The notes under the pieces are model-generated. The model was not told the DNA's origin and did not search any database. It worked only from the letters and a program-made list of their open reading frames with translations. A stretch of DNA of 64,000 bases. Source: Erpetoichthys calabaricus. Lineage: Eukaryota; Chordata; Cladistia; Polypteriformes; Polypteridae. Below are positions 26,601-51,668 of the stretch, one piece after another (positions within the stretch are counted from its first letter, which is position 1; each line of letters begins with the position of its first letter). The stretch spans positions 184,907,875 to 184,971,874 of the forward strand of contig NC_041402.2 in the NCBI RefSeq assembly GCF_900747795.2, read 5' to 3'. The translations under genes and the position numbers were made by a program.

Positions 26601-28837
26601 TATAAATCCGGCCCTGTCTAAAGCCTATTGAAAAACGACTACATTCAGCACAAACTTTGATTTTATGACCACAGCCCAGAAAATTTCGTATTTATAGTGA
26701 CAAAACAAGGCAATTTTTATCTGTTCGTTCATGCGGTCTGATAAACAACAACACTTGCATGGTAAATAGACAAAGACAGTCAAAACCACTCAAAAAGGTT
26801 CAGAAATGAGTAGGTGTTCTGGATTTGTGACTGTACTGCAAATCGCTTTCTCGAAGAAGCCCCCAAATGTAGTCCCCCATCATGTTTTCGTTATACTGTC
26901 ATTGGTAACGACGTTCAAAGTCCAGTATATCCTGATGAAAGCGCTCGCCTTGCTCCTCTGAGTAAGCTCCCATGTTCTCCTTGAATTTGTCAAGATGAGT
27001 GTTGAGGATATCTGCAATATCTTCCTCGCTGTCTGACTTGCTGCTGTCTCCTGAAGATGGCTGATCCCTCTTCGGAGGAGTGGGAACGGGCAGCTCAGGG
27101 CAGTGTGGTACTGGGGCAATGGAAGAAGGAATGTCTGGATAAACGATTTGAGGCGCATTCTTGCCAGTGCGACGTTTGGTAGGATCCACCATGCAGAAGT
27201 ATCAGTTGCTTGAGTGGTCAGTCAGTTGCCGCCAAATTCGCGGGATAGCAAACTTCATGGCTCTCTTTTCTCCCCTGTACCAACCTTCAAGAGTTTTCTT
27301 GCAATATTCGCATGTGAAATGAGGTGCCCAGGGCTTGTCTTGATCCCCGACAGGCATGCCGAAGTATGCCTTGTAGGCCTCGCACATCTTACGACATGCT
27401 TTCACGGAATACTTTCTCGTTCTTGTCTTTATAAATTGTCCACAGACGTAGCAAAATGCATCTGCTGGGTGCAAGCAACCTCTTGATGCCATCTAAATCA
27501 AATCAAAAAAATAACATAAACCGAATTGTTGGTTCGAGTCACCTGTGCTTCTATACTTGTATGACTGCTATTGGACAGTCCGAGAACGTTCTAGAAGTTT
27601 CTTGAAAGTTCTAGACAATTCTGGAAAATTCTAGAAACTTCTGGACAATTCTAACAGTTCAAGAATATTCTAGAAGACTTCTCAGTATTGAATGCGAATC
27701 GAGAATATTCTCGAAAACAGACAAATTTCAAAATATCATTGTCCTGATCACAAAAGCAAAGTTTTTGTGGAACAACAGCTATTTTCTATTTTTTTTAGGC
27801 ATAACGGGTTAGGAAAACACACTTTGTACAAAGGAACAAAATAAAAATAAAAATAAAAATTTGTTACATAGTGTAATTGATCACAAAACCAACCTTGAAT
27901 GCTGCGGGGTTTTAGTGACCTGAACTCACCTTAAGGGACAGTAAGTAGTCGTGCAGGGCAATTTACAAACAGAGTCCTGCTTCGATGGCGCCGATTACAC
28001 TCATTCGCAAAGATTTCCACTCTCTCAGGAGCCGACGGGGGACTTGAAGTGTCACAAACAGTGTGAGAAGAGCGGACGCTGCCTGAAACTGCGAAGCTCT
28101 CGACCCGGCGGAGCAGCCCGACATTCCGCGCCTCCCAGCGTCCACTTTGTTCTCACGACCCCTCGCCGCTGAAGGCGGTCTCGTCTTCACATTGTTTACA
28201 GCTCGTCGCAGTTAAAAAGTAGAAAGACGCAAAGCTGTTTTCCTCATCTCTTCTACTATCAAGTACTGCTAACTAAAAAAAAAGTTACAATGTGGCAGTT
28301 TCCGTGACAGTCACATAATATGTTCTGTGGTCATACGTAATTTCCATATCGCGTGGTCATACGTAATTTCTGTTTCAAACGCGAAAAGAATTTTATATAT
28401 ATAGATTTGTACTTCAGGCATGGAGTAGGTGGGTCCCCTCGTTTTTCTGTGACCGCTTGTCCTGAACACTAACACCAAAAACTCCCTCAAAACAGCAGAC
28501 AGACAACTCACCTGAAAGTGAGGCACACAGCTTCTCCCTGGCAGTTGGACGCAGCAGGGACGGTGGGCTCACTGAGTGGCTGACAGGGGCTGTAGAGGAC
28601 CAGCACTTCTGTGACGACAGCCAGGCCCCTGTCTCTCTCCAGAAAGCCCTTGATGCTGTCCAATGCTGACAAGTTGATGACTCCTGAGCCATCTTCCATC
28701 ATGCATTTGCATGGGTTCACCTTGAAGCAACCTGCCTTGGAAGAAGAAGAAGAGAAGGAGGAGGTGGACAAGGAAACAGAGGGGCGCATAACCGTCACTG
28801 AAACAAGAAGACTCAGGAGAAGAGCAGGAACGGCCAT
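9556..28837 (-). CDS. Predicted type I membrane protein with MRH/ATG27-like domain (4 exons)
   Basis: Coding exons on the minus strand are 28837-28512, 19277-19174, 13822-13604 and 9689-9556. Each junction has AG/GT sites and the phases agree (326+104+219+134 nt, giving 260 residues and a TAA stop). The predicted chain has a signal peptide (about 1-24, [16 protein letters not shown]), a Ser-rich stretch, and a Cys-rich lumenal domain (37-191). It then has one membrane span (about 197-216) and a 43-residue tail ending RRTYLY. The domain shows features I associate with MRH/ATG27 proteins: CKC followed by a Gly-rich turn and INLSAL, an ILSVTY strand, TTIHFHC, and a final [11 protein letters not shown]. 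There are three N-glycosylation sequons (N55, N133, N162). It would act as a receptor or sorting protein in the secretory or endosomal system; that is inference. I cannot assign a named orthologue. The third exon could also start at 13819, giving one residue less. Confidence 0.78.
9966..10318 (+). mobile_element. Full-length tRNA-derived SINE (second family) with 9-bp duplication
   Basis: Starts GGGCGGCACGGTGGCGCAGT with an A-box-like region at 9975-9987 and a B-box-like GGGTTTGATTCCCG at 10027-10040. The body runs through CTGCGGTGGGTTGGCACC and ends in (GGAT)n. The 9-bp target duplication ATTATTGGC is at 9957-9965 and 10319-10327. This is the reference copy for the truncated and dimeric ones elsewhere in the window. 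It lies in intron 3 of the MRH-like gene. Confidence 0.85.
10350..10545 (+). mobile_element. CR1-like LINE 3' end fragment
   Basis: Contains AAGTAGTGTGGTAGACAGTA, then CTCGACTTGATGTTTTCTTG and GGCGAGCTTTGTTGGGCTGA, the same 3' end as at 1900-2060. About 200 bp only, strongly 5' truncated. Confidence 0.7.
10740..11757 (-). mobile_element. Old Tc1-like transposon
   Basis: The plus strand has GTTATCCTGCTGGAAGGAGC, GCGGGGTTGG-free spacing, then GAATGTCGCAGCAGAAATCG and ATTTGTGTTAACGAGCAGGT. This is the minus-strand layout of a widespread fish Tc1-like element whose 3' end normally reads on to CCTAATAAAGTGGCC. Frames are broken and the central part is shortened. The (TA)n run at 11758-11794 follows directly. 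A fragment of the same family in the other orientation is at 45225-45492. Confidence 0.65.
11795..13381 (+). mobile_element. Tc1-like transposon, near-complete, one 32-bp deletion
   Basis: Bounded by CAGTGGTGTGAAAAACTATT at 11795 and its inverted copy ending at 13381, inside TA-rich DNA. Terminal inverted repeats are about 210 bp. The transposase starts at 12172 ([20 protein letters not shown]) with the paired helix-turn-helix region. Relative to the copy at 40803-42420, about 32 bp are missing near 12367, after RPTKIT, which shifts the frame. The rest is readable at about 12378-13162 with the triad D (WTDETK), D (QQDNDPKH) and E (NPIEMLW), spacing DD34E. Only about five residues differ from the other copy in the shared catalytic region, so both are young. 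Confidence 0.92.
13604..13822 (-). CDS. MRH/ATG27-like gene, coding exon 3
   Basis: Encodes the end of the lumenal domain ([15 protein letters not shown], then [10 protein letters not shown]) and the membrane span ([20 protein letters not shown]). The donor is GTAAGT at 13603-13598. Two AG acceptors three bases apart are both in phase, so one-residue splice variation is possible. Confidence 0.8.
13880..14440. other. Unassigned stretch
   Basis: Intron 2 of the MRH-like gene. Short open frames on both strands show no recognisable domain; the stretch near 14270-14320 is purine-rich. Nothing supported. Confidence 0.35.
14441..14583 (+). mobile_element. Tc1 transposase C-terminal fragment
   Basis: Encodes [20 protein letters not shown] and then [10 protein letters not shown] with stop, the usual end of a Tc1 transposase. 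A second fragment with the same [11 protein letters not shown] is at 15195-15470; two SINEs lie between them. Confidence 0.65.
14630..14803 (+). mobile_element. tRNA-derived SINE (first family), partial
   Basis: Head GCGGAGTGGTGGCTCCGAGG, B box GGTTCGAATCCCC and body TGCTGGGCCCTTGAGCTCC, as in the copy at 2404. Its 3' part is interrupted by the inverted SINE at 14804-15133, which has duplicated ATGTGAAAACTA. Confidence 0.65.
14804..15133 (-). mobile_element. Full-length SINE (second family) with 12-bp duplication
   Basis: Inverted copy of the 9966-10318 SINE, with (CCAT)n at its left and the tRNA-like head ending GTGCCACCGTGCTGCCC at its right. The target duplication ATGTGAAAACTA is at 14792-14803 and 15134-15145. 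Close to full length and probably recent. Confidence 0.85.
15195..15470 (+). mobile_element. Tc1 transposase C-terminal fragment
   Basis: Reads [20 protein letters not shown] and [11 protein letters not shown] before the frame fails. It matches the last third of a Tc1 transposase. No inverted repeats found, so a decayed fragment. Confidence 0.65.
15650..15910 (-). mobile_element. Old SINE (second family or relative)
   Basis: Contains diverged matches to the second-family SINE body in inverted order: CTAGCACAGGGCACC, GAACCTGCATGTCTTTAGAG and GGGAGAACCTCAGATGAGAA, ending in a head-like CACCACTGTGCCACCCT. More diverged than the other copies. Confidence 0.55.
16170..16990 (-). mobile_element. 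LINE reverse-transcriptase C-terminal region, family unresolved
   Basis: Minus-strand frames give [20 protein letters not shown] then [12 protein letters not shown], and further on [12 protein letters not shown] and [20 protein letters not shown]. These are the thumb-like C-terminal motifs of a non-LTR reverse transcriptase. Frames are broken between the two pieces. RTE-like is possible. Confidence 0.6.
17130..17700 (+). mobile_element. RTE-like LINE 3' end
   Basis: Encodes [20 protein letters not shown], then [19 protein letters not shown] and KKMICCGDP before AGGAGCAGCCAAAAGAAGAA. This is the usual C-terminus and short tail of an RTE-type element common in animals. Several frame breaks. 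Confidence 0.65.
17701..18526. other. Mostly unassigned, with a repeat-end fragment
   Basis: Only 18245-18290 is recognisable: GGTCACAAATGAAGAAAATG and a following segment also present near 19810, an end of a hAT-like non-autonomous repeat. No host exon seen. Confidence 0.4.
18527..18700. mobile_element. End of a hAT-like non-autonomous repeat (left-type)
   Basis: Begins CAGGGAGTCCCCGGTCCGGT and continues GCAGGTTTTCATTCTAACTG, then GCTAATTAACTTTAAGTGGC. The complementary right-type end is at 19783-19885. I found no matching 8-bp duplication on the two sides, so they need not be one insertion. Confidence 0.5.
19174..19277 (-). CDS. MRH/ATG27-like gene, coding exon 2
   Basis: The acceptor is TTTTTTAG and the donor GTAAGT. 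It completes the Ser codon left by exon 1 and encodes [20 protein letters not shown] then [14 protein letters not shown]. The length of 104 nt fits phase 2 in and phase 1 out. It contains the sequon NRT and the strand usually ending in a conserved Tyr in this fold. Confidence 0.78.
19783..19885. mobile_element. End of a hAT-like non-autonomous repeat (right-type)
   Basis: AAGTTAATCAGCAGCAAAAA, GAAAATGGTTAGAATGAAAA and the complement of the GCAGGTTTTCATTC end at 18568. Together with 18527-18700 it brackets exon 2 of the MRH-like gene. Confidence 0.5.
20623..22018 (-). mobile_element. L2-group LINE with open RT frame
   Basis: The minus-strand frame 21941-20796 (381 residues) holds reverse-transcriptase motifs in order: [49 protein letters not shown] (the catalytic FADD box) and [15 protein letters not shown]. 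It continues to a C-terminal region ending [11 protein letters not shown]. The 3' end reads through TTTCCCATTGGGATTAATAA into (GATA)n at the left. GTCTAGA flanks both sides (about 20620 and 22020), a likely short duplication. 5' truncated, so endonuclease and ORF1 are absent. Confidence 0.85.
22060..23279 (+). repeat. 39-bp minisatellite, about 29 units
   Basis: The unit is GATCGGGTCACACAGGCTGA followed by TGAAGAGTATTTAGATTGT. Units differ at fixed places (CACACAGG, CACACATG, CACACAGGTT, CAGAGAGG). After each CAGAGAGG unit, a longer spacer GACGGGTGGGTGGATGT appears, marking higher-order blocks. 39 is a multiple of three, so open frames with a 13-residue repeat ([13 protein letters not shown]) appear; I do not regard them as a gene. 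It lies in intron 1 of the minus-strand gene, directly beyond the 5' end of the L2 copy. Confidence 0.92.
23348..23475 (-). mobile_element. Short-form SINE (second family) with 12-bp duplication
   Basis: Only the 3' part of the SINE is present, from CTGCGGTGGGCTGGCGCCC to the GGAT tail. The duplication CAGGAGGATTCA at 23336-23347 and 23476-23487 shows it was inserted in this short form. Confidence 0.85.
23488..25790. other. Unassigned stretch
   Basis: Intron 1 of the MRH-like gene. A 119-codon plus frame at 23913-24272 has no recognisable motif or splice context. Around 25400-25440 there is a short SINE-tail-like AAAAGGCGCTACATAAAA. Poly-C runs occur near 25185 and 25612. No supported gene. 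Confidence 0.4.
26303..26616. mobile_element. hAT-type MITE with perfect 8-bp duplication
   Basis: Ends CAGGGCCGGATTT and AAATCCGGCCCTG form a 13-bp perfect terminal inverted repeat. The flanks are TCTAAAGC at 26295-26302 and 26617-26624, an exact 8-bp duplication as made by hAT transposases. The 314-bp interior has no coding capacity. Confidence 0.92.
26800..27492 (-). pseudogene. Repetitive mobile-element ORF of unknown family, broken
   Basis: Begins [20 protein letters not shown] with paired Cys motifs (CYVCG, CEYCKK), then [35 protein letters not shown] and [14 protein letters not shown]. Near the end are [19 protein letters not shown] and [12 protein letters not shown] recall very similar proteins in many copies in arthropod and cnidarian genomes, but I do not know which element they belong to. 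Compared with those, the central region is missing. The copy looks broken at about two places besides that deletion. It sits inside the Helitron on the same strand, downstream of the promoter-like array. Confidence 0.65.
27548..27681 (-). promoter_or_regulatory. Heat-shock-element-like array with CCAAT and TATA-like boxes
   Basis: GAA and TTC triplets alternate at exact 5-bp steps from 27584 to 27651: 14 units, 12 perfect and two GAC. Four more in-step units lie at 27658-27675, and one off-step TTC at 27679. This is the nGAAnnTTCn form bound by HSF trimers; three units suffice for binding. Toward the ORF on the minus strand come CCAAT (27574-27570), TATAGAAG (27555-27548) and the ATG at 27492. 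The order array, CCAAT, TATA, start is that of hsp70-type promoters. Function is inferred. Confidence 0.75.
28512..28837 (-). CDS. MRH/ATG27-like gene, coding exon 1
   Basis: Encodes the signal peptide and the first part of the Cys-rich domain (six Cys: residues 37, 43, 45, 85, 99, 105) up to AVCLTF. It ends after two bases of a codon at a GTGAGT donor. An in-frame ATG lies further out at 28924, but starting there would put 29 hydrophilic residues before the hydrophobic core, so I chose the ATG at 28837-28835. Confidence 0.78.
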
Positions 28838-29054
28838 TTGTGCAGACGGGGTGGCAGGGTGTGCTGTATGGGCTTGGTAGGCTTGTGTCACCACGTCATG
28901 CGAAGTGGAGCCGAGGAATTTCACAAAGGGGTGAGAGGTAGGAGAGGCTGAGGCTTCTTTCTCTGCTGGTGTTTTGATTTTAATAACAAACAGAAAATGG
29001 AATCCTCATCCGAGATCACCACGTAATAACAGGCACCCACTCTTCACCTGGGAC

Positions 29055-29060
29055 TTTATA
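29055..29060 (-). promoter_or_regulatory. TATA box of the MRH/ATG27-like gene
   Basis: TATAAA on the minus strand, inside TTTTATAAAGTCCC, about 220 bp before the chosen ATG. A start near 29028 would give a 5' UTR of roughly 190 nt. No other core element was identified. Confidence 0.5.
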
Positions 29061-29329
29061 AAATGCACGGTTGGGAGAAATTTAAAGAATGTTGAGCGCC
29101 GTTTCTATCTGCAATAAAAACAAGCAGCCAGTGGGAGGGTCTCCGTGTTTGGAGCCCCTGCACAAAGTCAAAGGTTACAAAACTCATTCATCTACTGAAT
29201 ATAACTTTAGTAACACTTTGTCTCAAGACTTAAGAAATTCTCACGTGTGAAATACAAACCTTAGTCATTCAATATCAACTGCATTTTAGTGGAAGAAAAT
29301 GACATCCCCTGATATTTTTAGTGTGTCAC

Positions 29330-29490
29330 AGTGATTAGCACTGCCACTTCAGAGATGGCGTGGTTTGAATCTGTGTCAAGTTTGCACGTTCTTGACTTGC
29401 TTGTGTGGGTTTTTCTCTCATAACCTCAAAAACGTGTTGGTTAGATTACCAAACTGCCCCCCTGCATGCGTGTGTGGGCCCTGTGATGGA
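29330..29490 (+). mobile_element. Degraded SINE-like sequence
   Basis: GTGATTAGCACTGCCACTTC, GTTTGCACGTTCTTGACTTG and GTGTGGGTTTTTCTCTCATA follow the order of the second-family SINE head and body at low identity. No duplication seen. Confidence 0.4.
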
Positions 29491-29588
29491 TTTGGTCAGA
29501 CTAGATTATACTTTATTTGTCCTCAAGAGAAATTACATTTGTACAGAAGACCTACCCCCCCCCCCCTAAAAAATATAATAAAATCATC

Positions 29589-30862
29589 CATCCATTCTCT
29601 TCCGCTTATCTGAGGTCGGGTCGCGGGGGCAGTAGCTTGAGCAGAGATGCCCAGACTTCCCTCTCCCCGGCCACTTCTTCTAGCTCTTCTGGGAGAATCC
29701 CAAGGCGTTCCCAGGCCAGTCGAGAGACATAGTCCCTCCAACGTGTCCTGGGTCTTCCCCTGGGTCTCCTCCCGGTTAGACGTGCCCGGAACACCTCACC
29801 AGGGAGGCGTCCAGGAGGCATCCTGATCAGATGCCCGAGCCACCTCATCTGACTCCTCTCGATGCGGAGGAGCAGCGGCTCTACTCTGAGCCCCTCCCGG
29901 ATAACTGAGCTTCTCACCCTATCTTTGAGGGAGAGTCCAGACACCCTGTGGAGGAAACTCATTTCAGCCGCTTGTATTCGCGATCTCGTTCTTTCGGTCA
30001 CTACCCATAGCTCATGACCATAGGTGAGGGTAGGAACATAGATCGACCGGTAAATTGAGAGCTTTGCCTTGCGGCTCAGCTCCTTTTTCACCACGACAGA
30101 CCGATGCAGAGCCCTCATCACTGCGGACGCCGCACCGATCCGCCTGTCGATCTCACGCTCCATTCTTCCCCTCACTCGTGAACAAGAGTATTTGATATTT
30201 GAACTCCTCCACTTGAGGCAGGATCTCGCTCCCAATCCTGAGAGGGCACTCCACCCTTTTCCGGCTGAGGACCATGGTCTCGGATTTGGAGGTGCTGATT
30301 CCCATCCCAGCCGCTTCACACTCGGCTGCGAACCGATCCAGAGAGAGCTGAAGATCACGGCCTGATGAAGCAAACAGAACAACATCATCTGCAAAAAGCA
30401 GTGACCCAATCCTGAGTCCACCAAGCCGGACCCCCTCAACACCCTGGCTGTGCCTAGAAATTCTGTCCATAAAAGTTATGAACAGAATCGGTGACAAAGG
30501 GCAGCCCTGGCGGAGTCCAGCTCTCACTGGAAATGGGTTCGACTTACTGCCGGCAATGCGGACCAAGCTCTGACACCGATTGTACAGGGACCGAACAGTC
30601 CTTATCAGGGGGGCCGGTACCCCATACTCTCGGAGTACCCCCCACAGGATTCCCCGAGGGACACAGTCGAACGCCTTTTCCAAGTCCACAAAACACATGT
30701 AGACTGGTTGGGCGAACTTCCATGCACCCTCCAGGACCCTGCTAAGGGTGTAGAGCTGGTCCACTGTTCTGCGACCAGGACGAAAACCACACTGTTCCTC
30801 CTGAATCCGAGGCTCGACTATCCAACAGACCCTCCTCTCTAGGAACCCCGGGCCAAGTAGTG
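29589..30862 (-). mobile_element. Rex3/RTE LINE, 5' truncated, one frameshift
   Basis: The minus strand encodes EEQCGFRPGRRTVDQLYTLS, FVDLEKAFDCVPRG, GLRQGCPLSPILFITFMDRI, LLFADDVVLFASS (FADD box) and STSKSETMVLSRKRV. After a frameshift near 30190, where the repeat normally reads EEFKYLG...LFTSEG, it continues REIDRRIGAA-type sequence to GRRPRGRPRTRWRDYVSRLA and LLKLLPPRPDLR with stop at about 29606. A very short 3' UTR ends in (GGAT)n at 29589. The GATG-type tail and protein fit Rex3. Confidence 0.82.
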
Positions 30863-30899
30863 CGCTGGGGCCCCTGTTTTGACAGCAAAACAGAAACAT

Positions 30900-31782
30900 A
30901 GATAGATAAATAGATACTTTATTAATCCCAGGGGGAAATTCACATACTCCAGCAGCAAAAAATATTAAATTAAAGAGTAATAAAAAATGCAGGTAAAAAA
31001 CAGACAATAACTTGAATAATGTTCAACGTTTACCCCCTCTGGTGGAATTGAAGAGTCACATAGTTTGGGGGAGGAATGATCTCCTCAGTCTGTCAGTGGA
31101 GCAGGACAGTGACAGCAGTCTGTTGCTGAAACTGCTCCTCTGTCTGGAGATGACACTGTTTAATGGATGTAGTGGATTCTCCATAATTGATAGGAGCCTG
31201 CTGAGTGCCCGTTGCTCTGCTACGGATGTCAAACCGTCCAGCTCTATGCCTACAATAGAGCCTGCCTTCCTCACCAGTTTGTTCAGGCGTGAGGCATCCT
31301 TCTTCTTAATGCTGCCTCCCCAGCACACCACTGCGTAGAAGAGGGCGCTCGCCACAACCATCTGATAGAACATCTGCAGCATCTTACTGCAGATGTTGAA
31401 GGATGCCAGTCTTCTAAGGAAGTACAGGCGGCTCTGTCCTTTCTTGCACAGAGAATCAGTATTGTCAGTCCAGTCCAATTTATCGTCCAGCTGCACTCCC
31501 AGGTATTTATAGGTCTGCACCCTCTGCACACAGTCACCTCTGATGATCACGGGGTCCATGAGGGGCCTGGTCCTCCTAAAATCCACCACCAGTTCCTTGG
31601 TTTTGCTGGTGTTCAGGTGTAGGTGGTTTAAGTCGCACCATTTAACAAAGTCCTTGATGAGGTTCCTATACTCCTCCTCCTGCCCACTCCTGATGCAGCC
31701 CACGATAGCAGTGTCGTCAGTGAACTTTTGCACATGGCAGGACTCCGAGTTGTATTGGAAGGCATCAGGCATACACAGGCAT
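30900..31782 (-). mobile_element. L2-group LINE, second copy, with 9-bp duplication
   Basis: Same family as 20623-22018: [20 protein letters not shown] (the FADD box here is FTDD), [15 protein letters not shown] and the C-terminus up to RSFLPQTM. The 3' end TTTCCCCCTGGGATTAATAA runs into a GATA tail. CAGAAACAT at 30891-30899 and 31783-31791 is the target duplication, which includes about 20 extra bases at the 5' junction. It was inserted directly beyond the 5' end of the Rex3 copy. Confidence 0.82.
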
Positions 31783-31791
31783 CAGAAACAT

Positions 31792-32330
31792 CATGGGCCC
31801 CCAGCCAGTGCCCAGACCTTAAAACCGCCCTGAGCTCGGGATCTTCACCTCTTCCACCTCCAGATGAGTTTGTAACTTTTATCTTTGCTCCAAATATTTT
31901 CTCTTTCTTTCTTTTTGGTATGAGCAGCTCTTCCGATAGGCCGTAAAGGGGCTCTTCAGGTGGTGATCGCAGTGCTACCAGGTGAACATGGCAATGTTTA
32001 ATGTATCTCACTCTGTATTCCTCACAGTCTCTTATATTCTCAGGTGTTAAAGTTGTAGGCAGCCACCAGAACTTCTATGCTCACCGTGTGACATTTCTCA
32101 ACTTCACAGCTTGTCTTAGAGGCAGGCGAGGTGGGCTGGTGCTCAAGTCTGCACGGACAGCAGCTTCTCTTCAGTTTAGTTTAAAAATCAATGAAAAACT
32201 ATGGTAACAAGCCAAATGTTAACATTACTAATTCATAATATTAGTTAAAACATTAAAAATTCTTAAAAGCATGAATAGTTCTTAATACATTATGAGAAAT
32301 GGAACATTCTTATGAAAGGCTGAATAGATT
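31792..32330. other. Unassigned stretch
   Basis: Between two L2-derived insertions. The open frames have no known domain, and no splice-bounded exon stands out. Confidence 0.35.
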
Positions 32331-32404
<74 letters not shown>

Positions 32405-32437
32405 CTTTATTAATCCCAAGGGGAAATTCACATTTCA
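32331..32437 (-). mobile_element. L2 tail-only insertion with (GATA)n
   Basis: About 70 bp of GATA repeats followed by ACTTTATTAATCCCAAGGGG and AAATTCACATTTCAG, which is the extreme 3' end of the L2 family seen at 20640 and 30910. No RT sequence follows, so this copy is truncated to a few dozen bases. Confidence 0.75.
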
Positions 32438-32771
32438 GATTTATTCATCTTGTTTTAATGGTCTGTACAGTTTACAGTGTAACTAAATCCCACATTGTCT
32501 CACCTGCTTAAGGTGATCTCTTAACATCATAAAATGATACAAGGTGCCATGCAAACACAACAAGCACATTTTTATGACCCACAGAACCGTTTTAAATAAT
32601 TGATCATTTGTTTATGGAGAGAGAACATTTTTGCAGTTACTTTGTTTTTTACATATCTTCATGTTGATAACATCACGTTATTGAATTTGTAACACTGACG
32701 TGCAATACAGTACTACACTCGCCAAATTAGGTGAAGATAATAAAAAACATCACATGGAAAGCTTTGGTTTT

Positions 32772-32892
32772 CCATCCATCCATTATCCAACCCGCTATAT
32801 CCTAACTACAGGGTCACTGGGATCTGCTGGAGCCAATCCGAGCCAACACAAGGCACAGGGCAGGAAACAAACCCCAGGCAGGGCGCCAGCCC
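32772..32892 (-). mobile_element. Short-form SINE (second family) with duplication
   Basis: 3' part of the SINE only, starting at GGGCTGGCGCCCTGCC on the minus strand and ending in the GGAT tail. AAGCTTTGGTTTT on the left and AAGCTTTGTTTTT on the right are the target duplication, with one mismatch. Confidence 0.8.
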
Positions 32893-33160
32893 AAGCTTTG
32901 TTTTTAGGCTCCTCTTTTATAACACACCCTAACTTTAGCTTTAAGTTAAAGGGAAAATATTACGACTATGTGGGCTTACTTTTTTTTTAAGCATACAGGT
33001 ATGTATTTAATGCATGCTGCAAGAAGGTAAAAGCAAAAGACAACTCTGAAGACAAGGAACCACACCGAATGTGTGCAAAACAGCTATTAAGGCGCCTGCC
33101 CCGCACTGCTAAACTACACGACAGCAGCACGGCAGCATGCGTCAAACAGAAACGGGGCCT

Positions 33161-33248
33161 TACGTCACTCGCTACAGCCAATAGAGTGCAGCCTGCTACT
33201 TGCAGTAGCGGGGATGTGGACTTGTGGCAGCATGCTTAGCCCCGCCCC
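33161..33248 (+). promoter_or_regulatory. dpm2: dpm2 promoter elements
   Basis: Upstream of the dpm2 start there is a CRE-like TACGTCA (33161-33167), a CCAAT box (33178-33182) and a GC box GCCCCGCCCC (33239-33248). There is no TATA box, in keeping with a housekeeping gene. The transcription start was not determined; the elements lie 190-280 bp before the ATG. Confidence 0.55.
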
Positions 33249-33438
33249 ATTCCGCAAGGCCGTACTTGTGTGGCGGAACTGGATTTTAGTGATGTTCGTC
33301 CTCAAATCATTTTCATCGATGAACAGGACCGAGGTTTTTCATCTCCTGTTCCCGCCCTCTTTACCTAATTTGGCAAAGCAGAAACGCCCCTCACGAGGAG
33401 GAAATACGTTCCCGGAAACTCGGTCGTGAACATCAAAA

Positions 33439-51668
<18,230 letters not shown>

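Larger units (their letters stand above)
25791..28405 (-). mobile_element. Helitron with both ends, non-autonomous, carrying cargo
   Basis: On the minus strand it starts at 28405 with TCTATATATATAAAATTC preceded by A, and ends at 25791 with TCAGCTAG followed by T. This is the TC...CTRR form of Helitrons with insertion between A and T. A short palindrome (CACTCACTGAGTG, plus strand) lies just inside the 3' end. No Rep/helicase frame is present. The cargo includes a heat-shock-type array, a repetitive ORF of unknown family (26800-27492) and a nested hAT MITE (26303-26616). Family from memory; the ends are visible. Confidence 0.7.

Noticed and set aside
28838-28924. Upstream in-frame ATG extending exon 1 of the MRH-like gene
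   Set aside because: It would put 29 hydrophilic residues before the signal peptide; the ATG at 28837 gives a normal signal sequence.
33214-33429. 71-codon frame just upstream of the dpm2 ATG
   Set aside because: It lies in the GC-rich promoter/5' UTR region and does not join dpm2 in frame; an upstream ORF in the mRNA is possible but unsupported.
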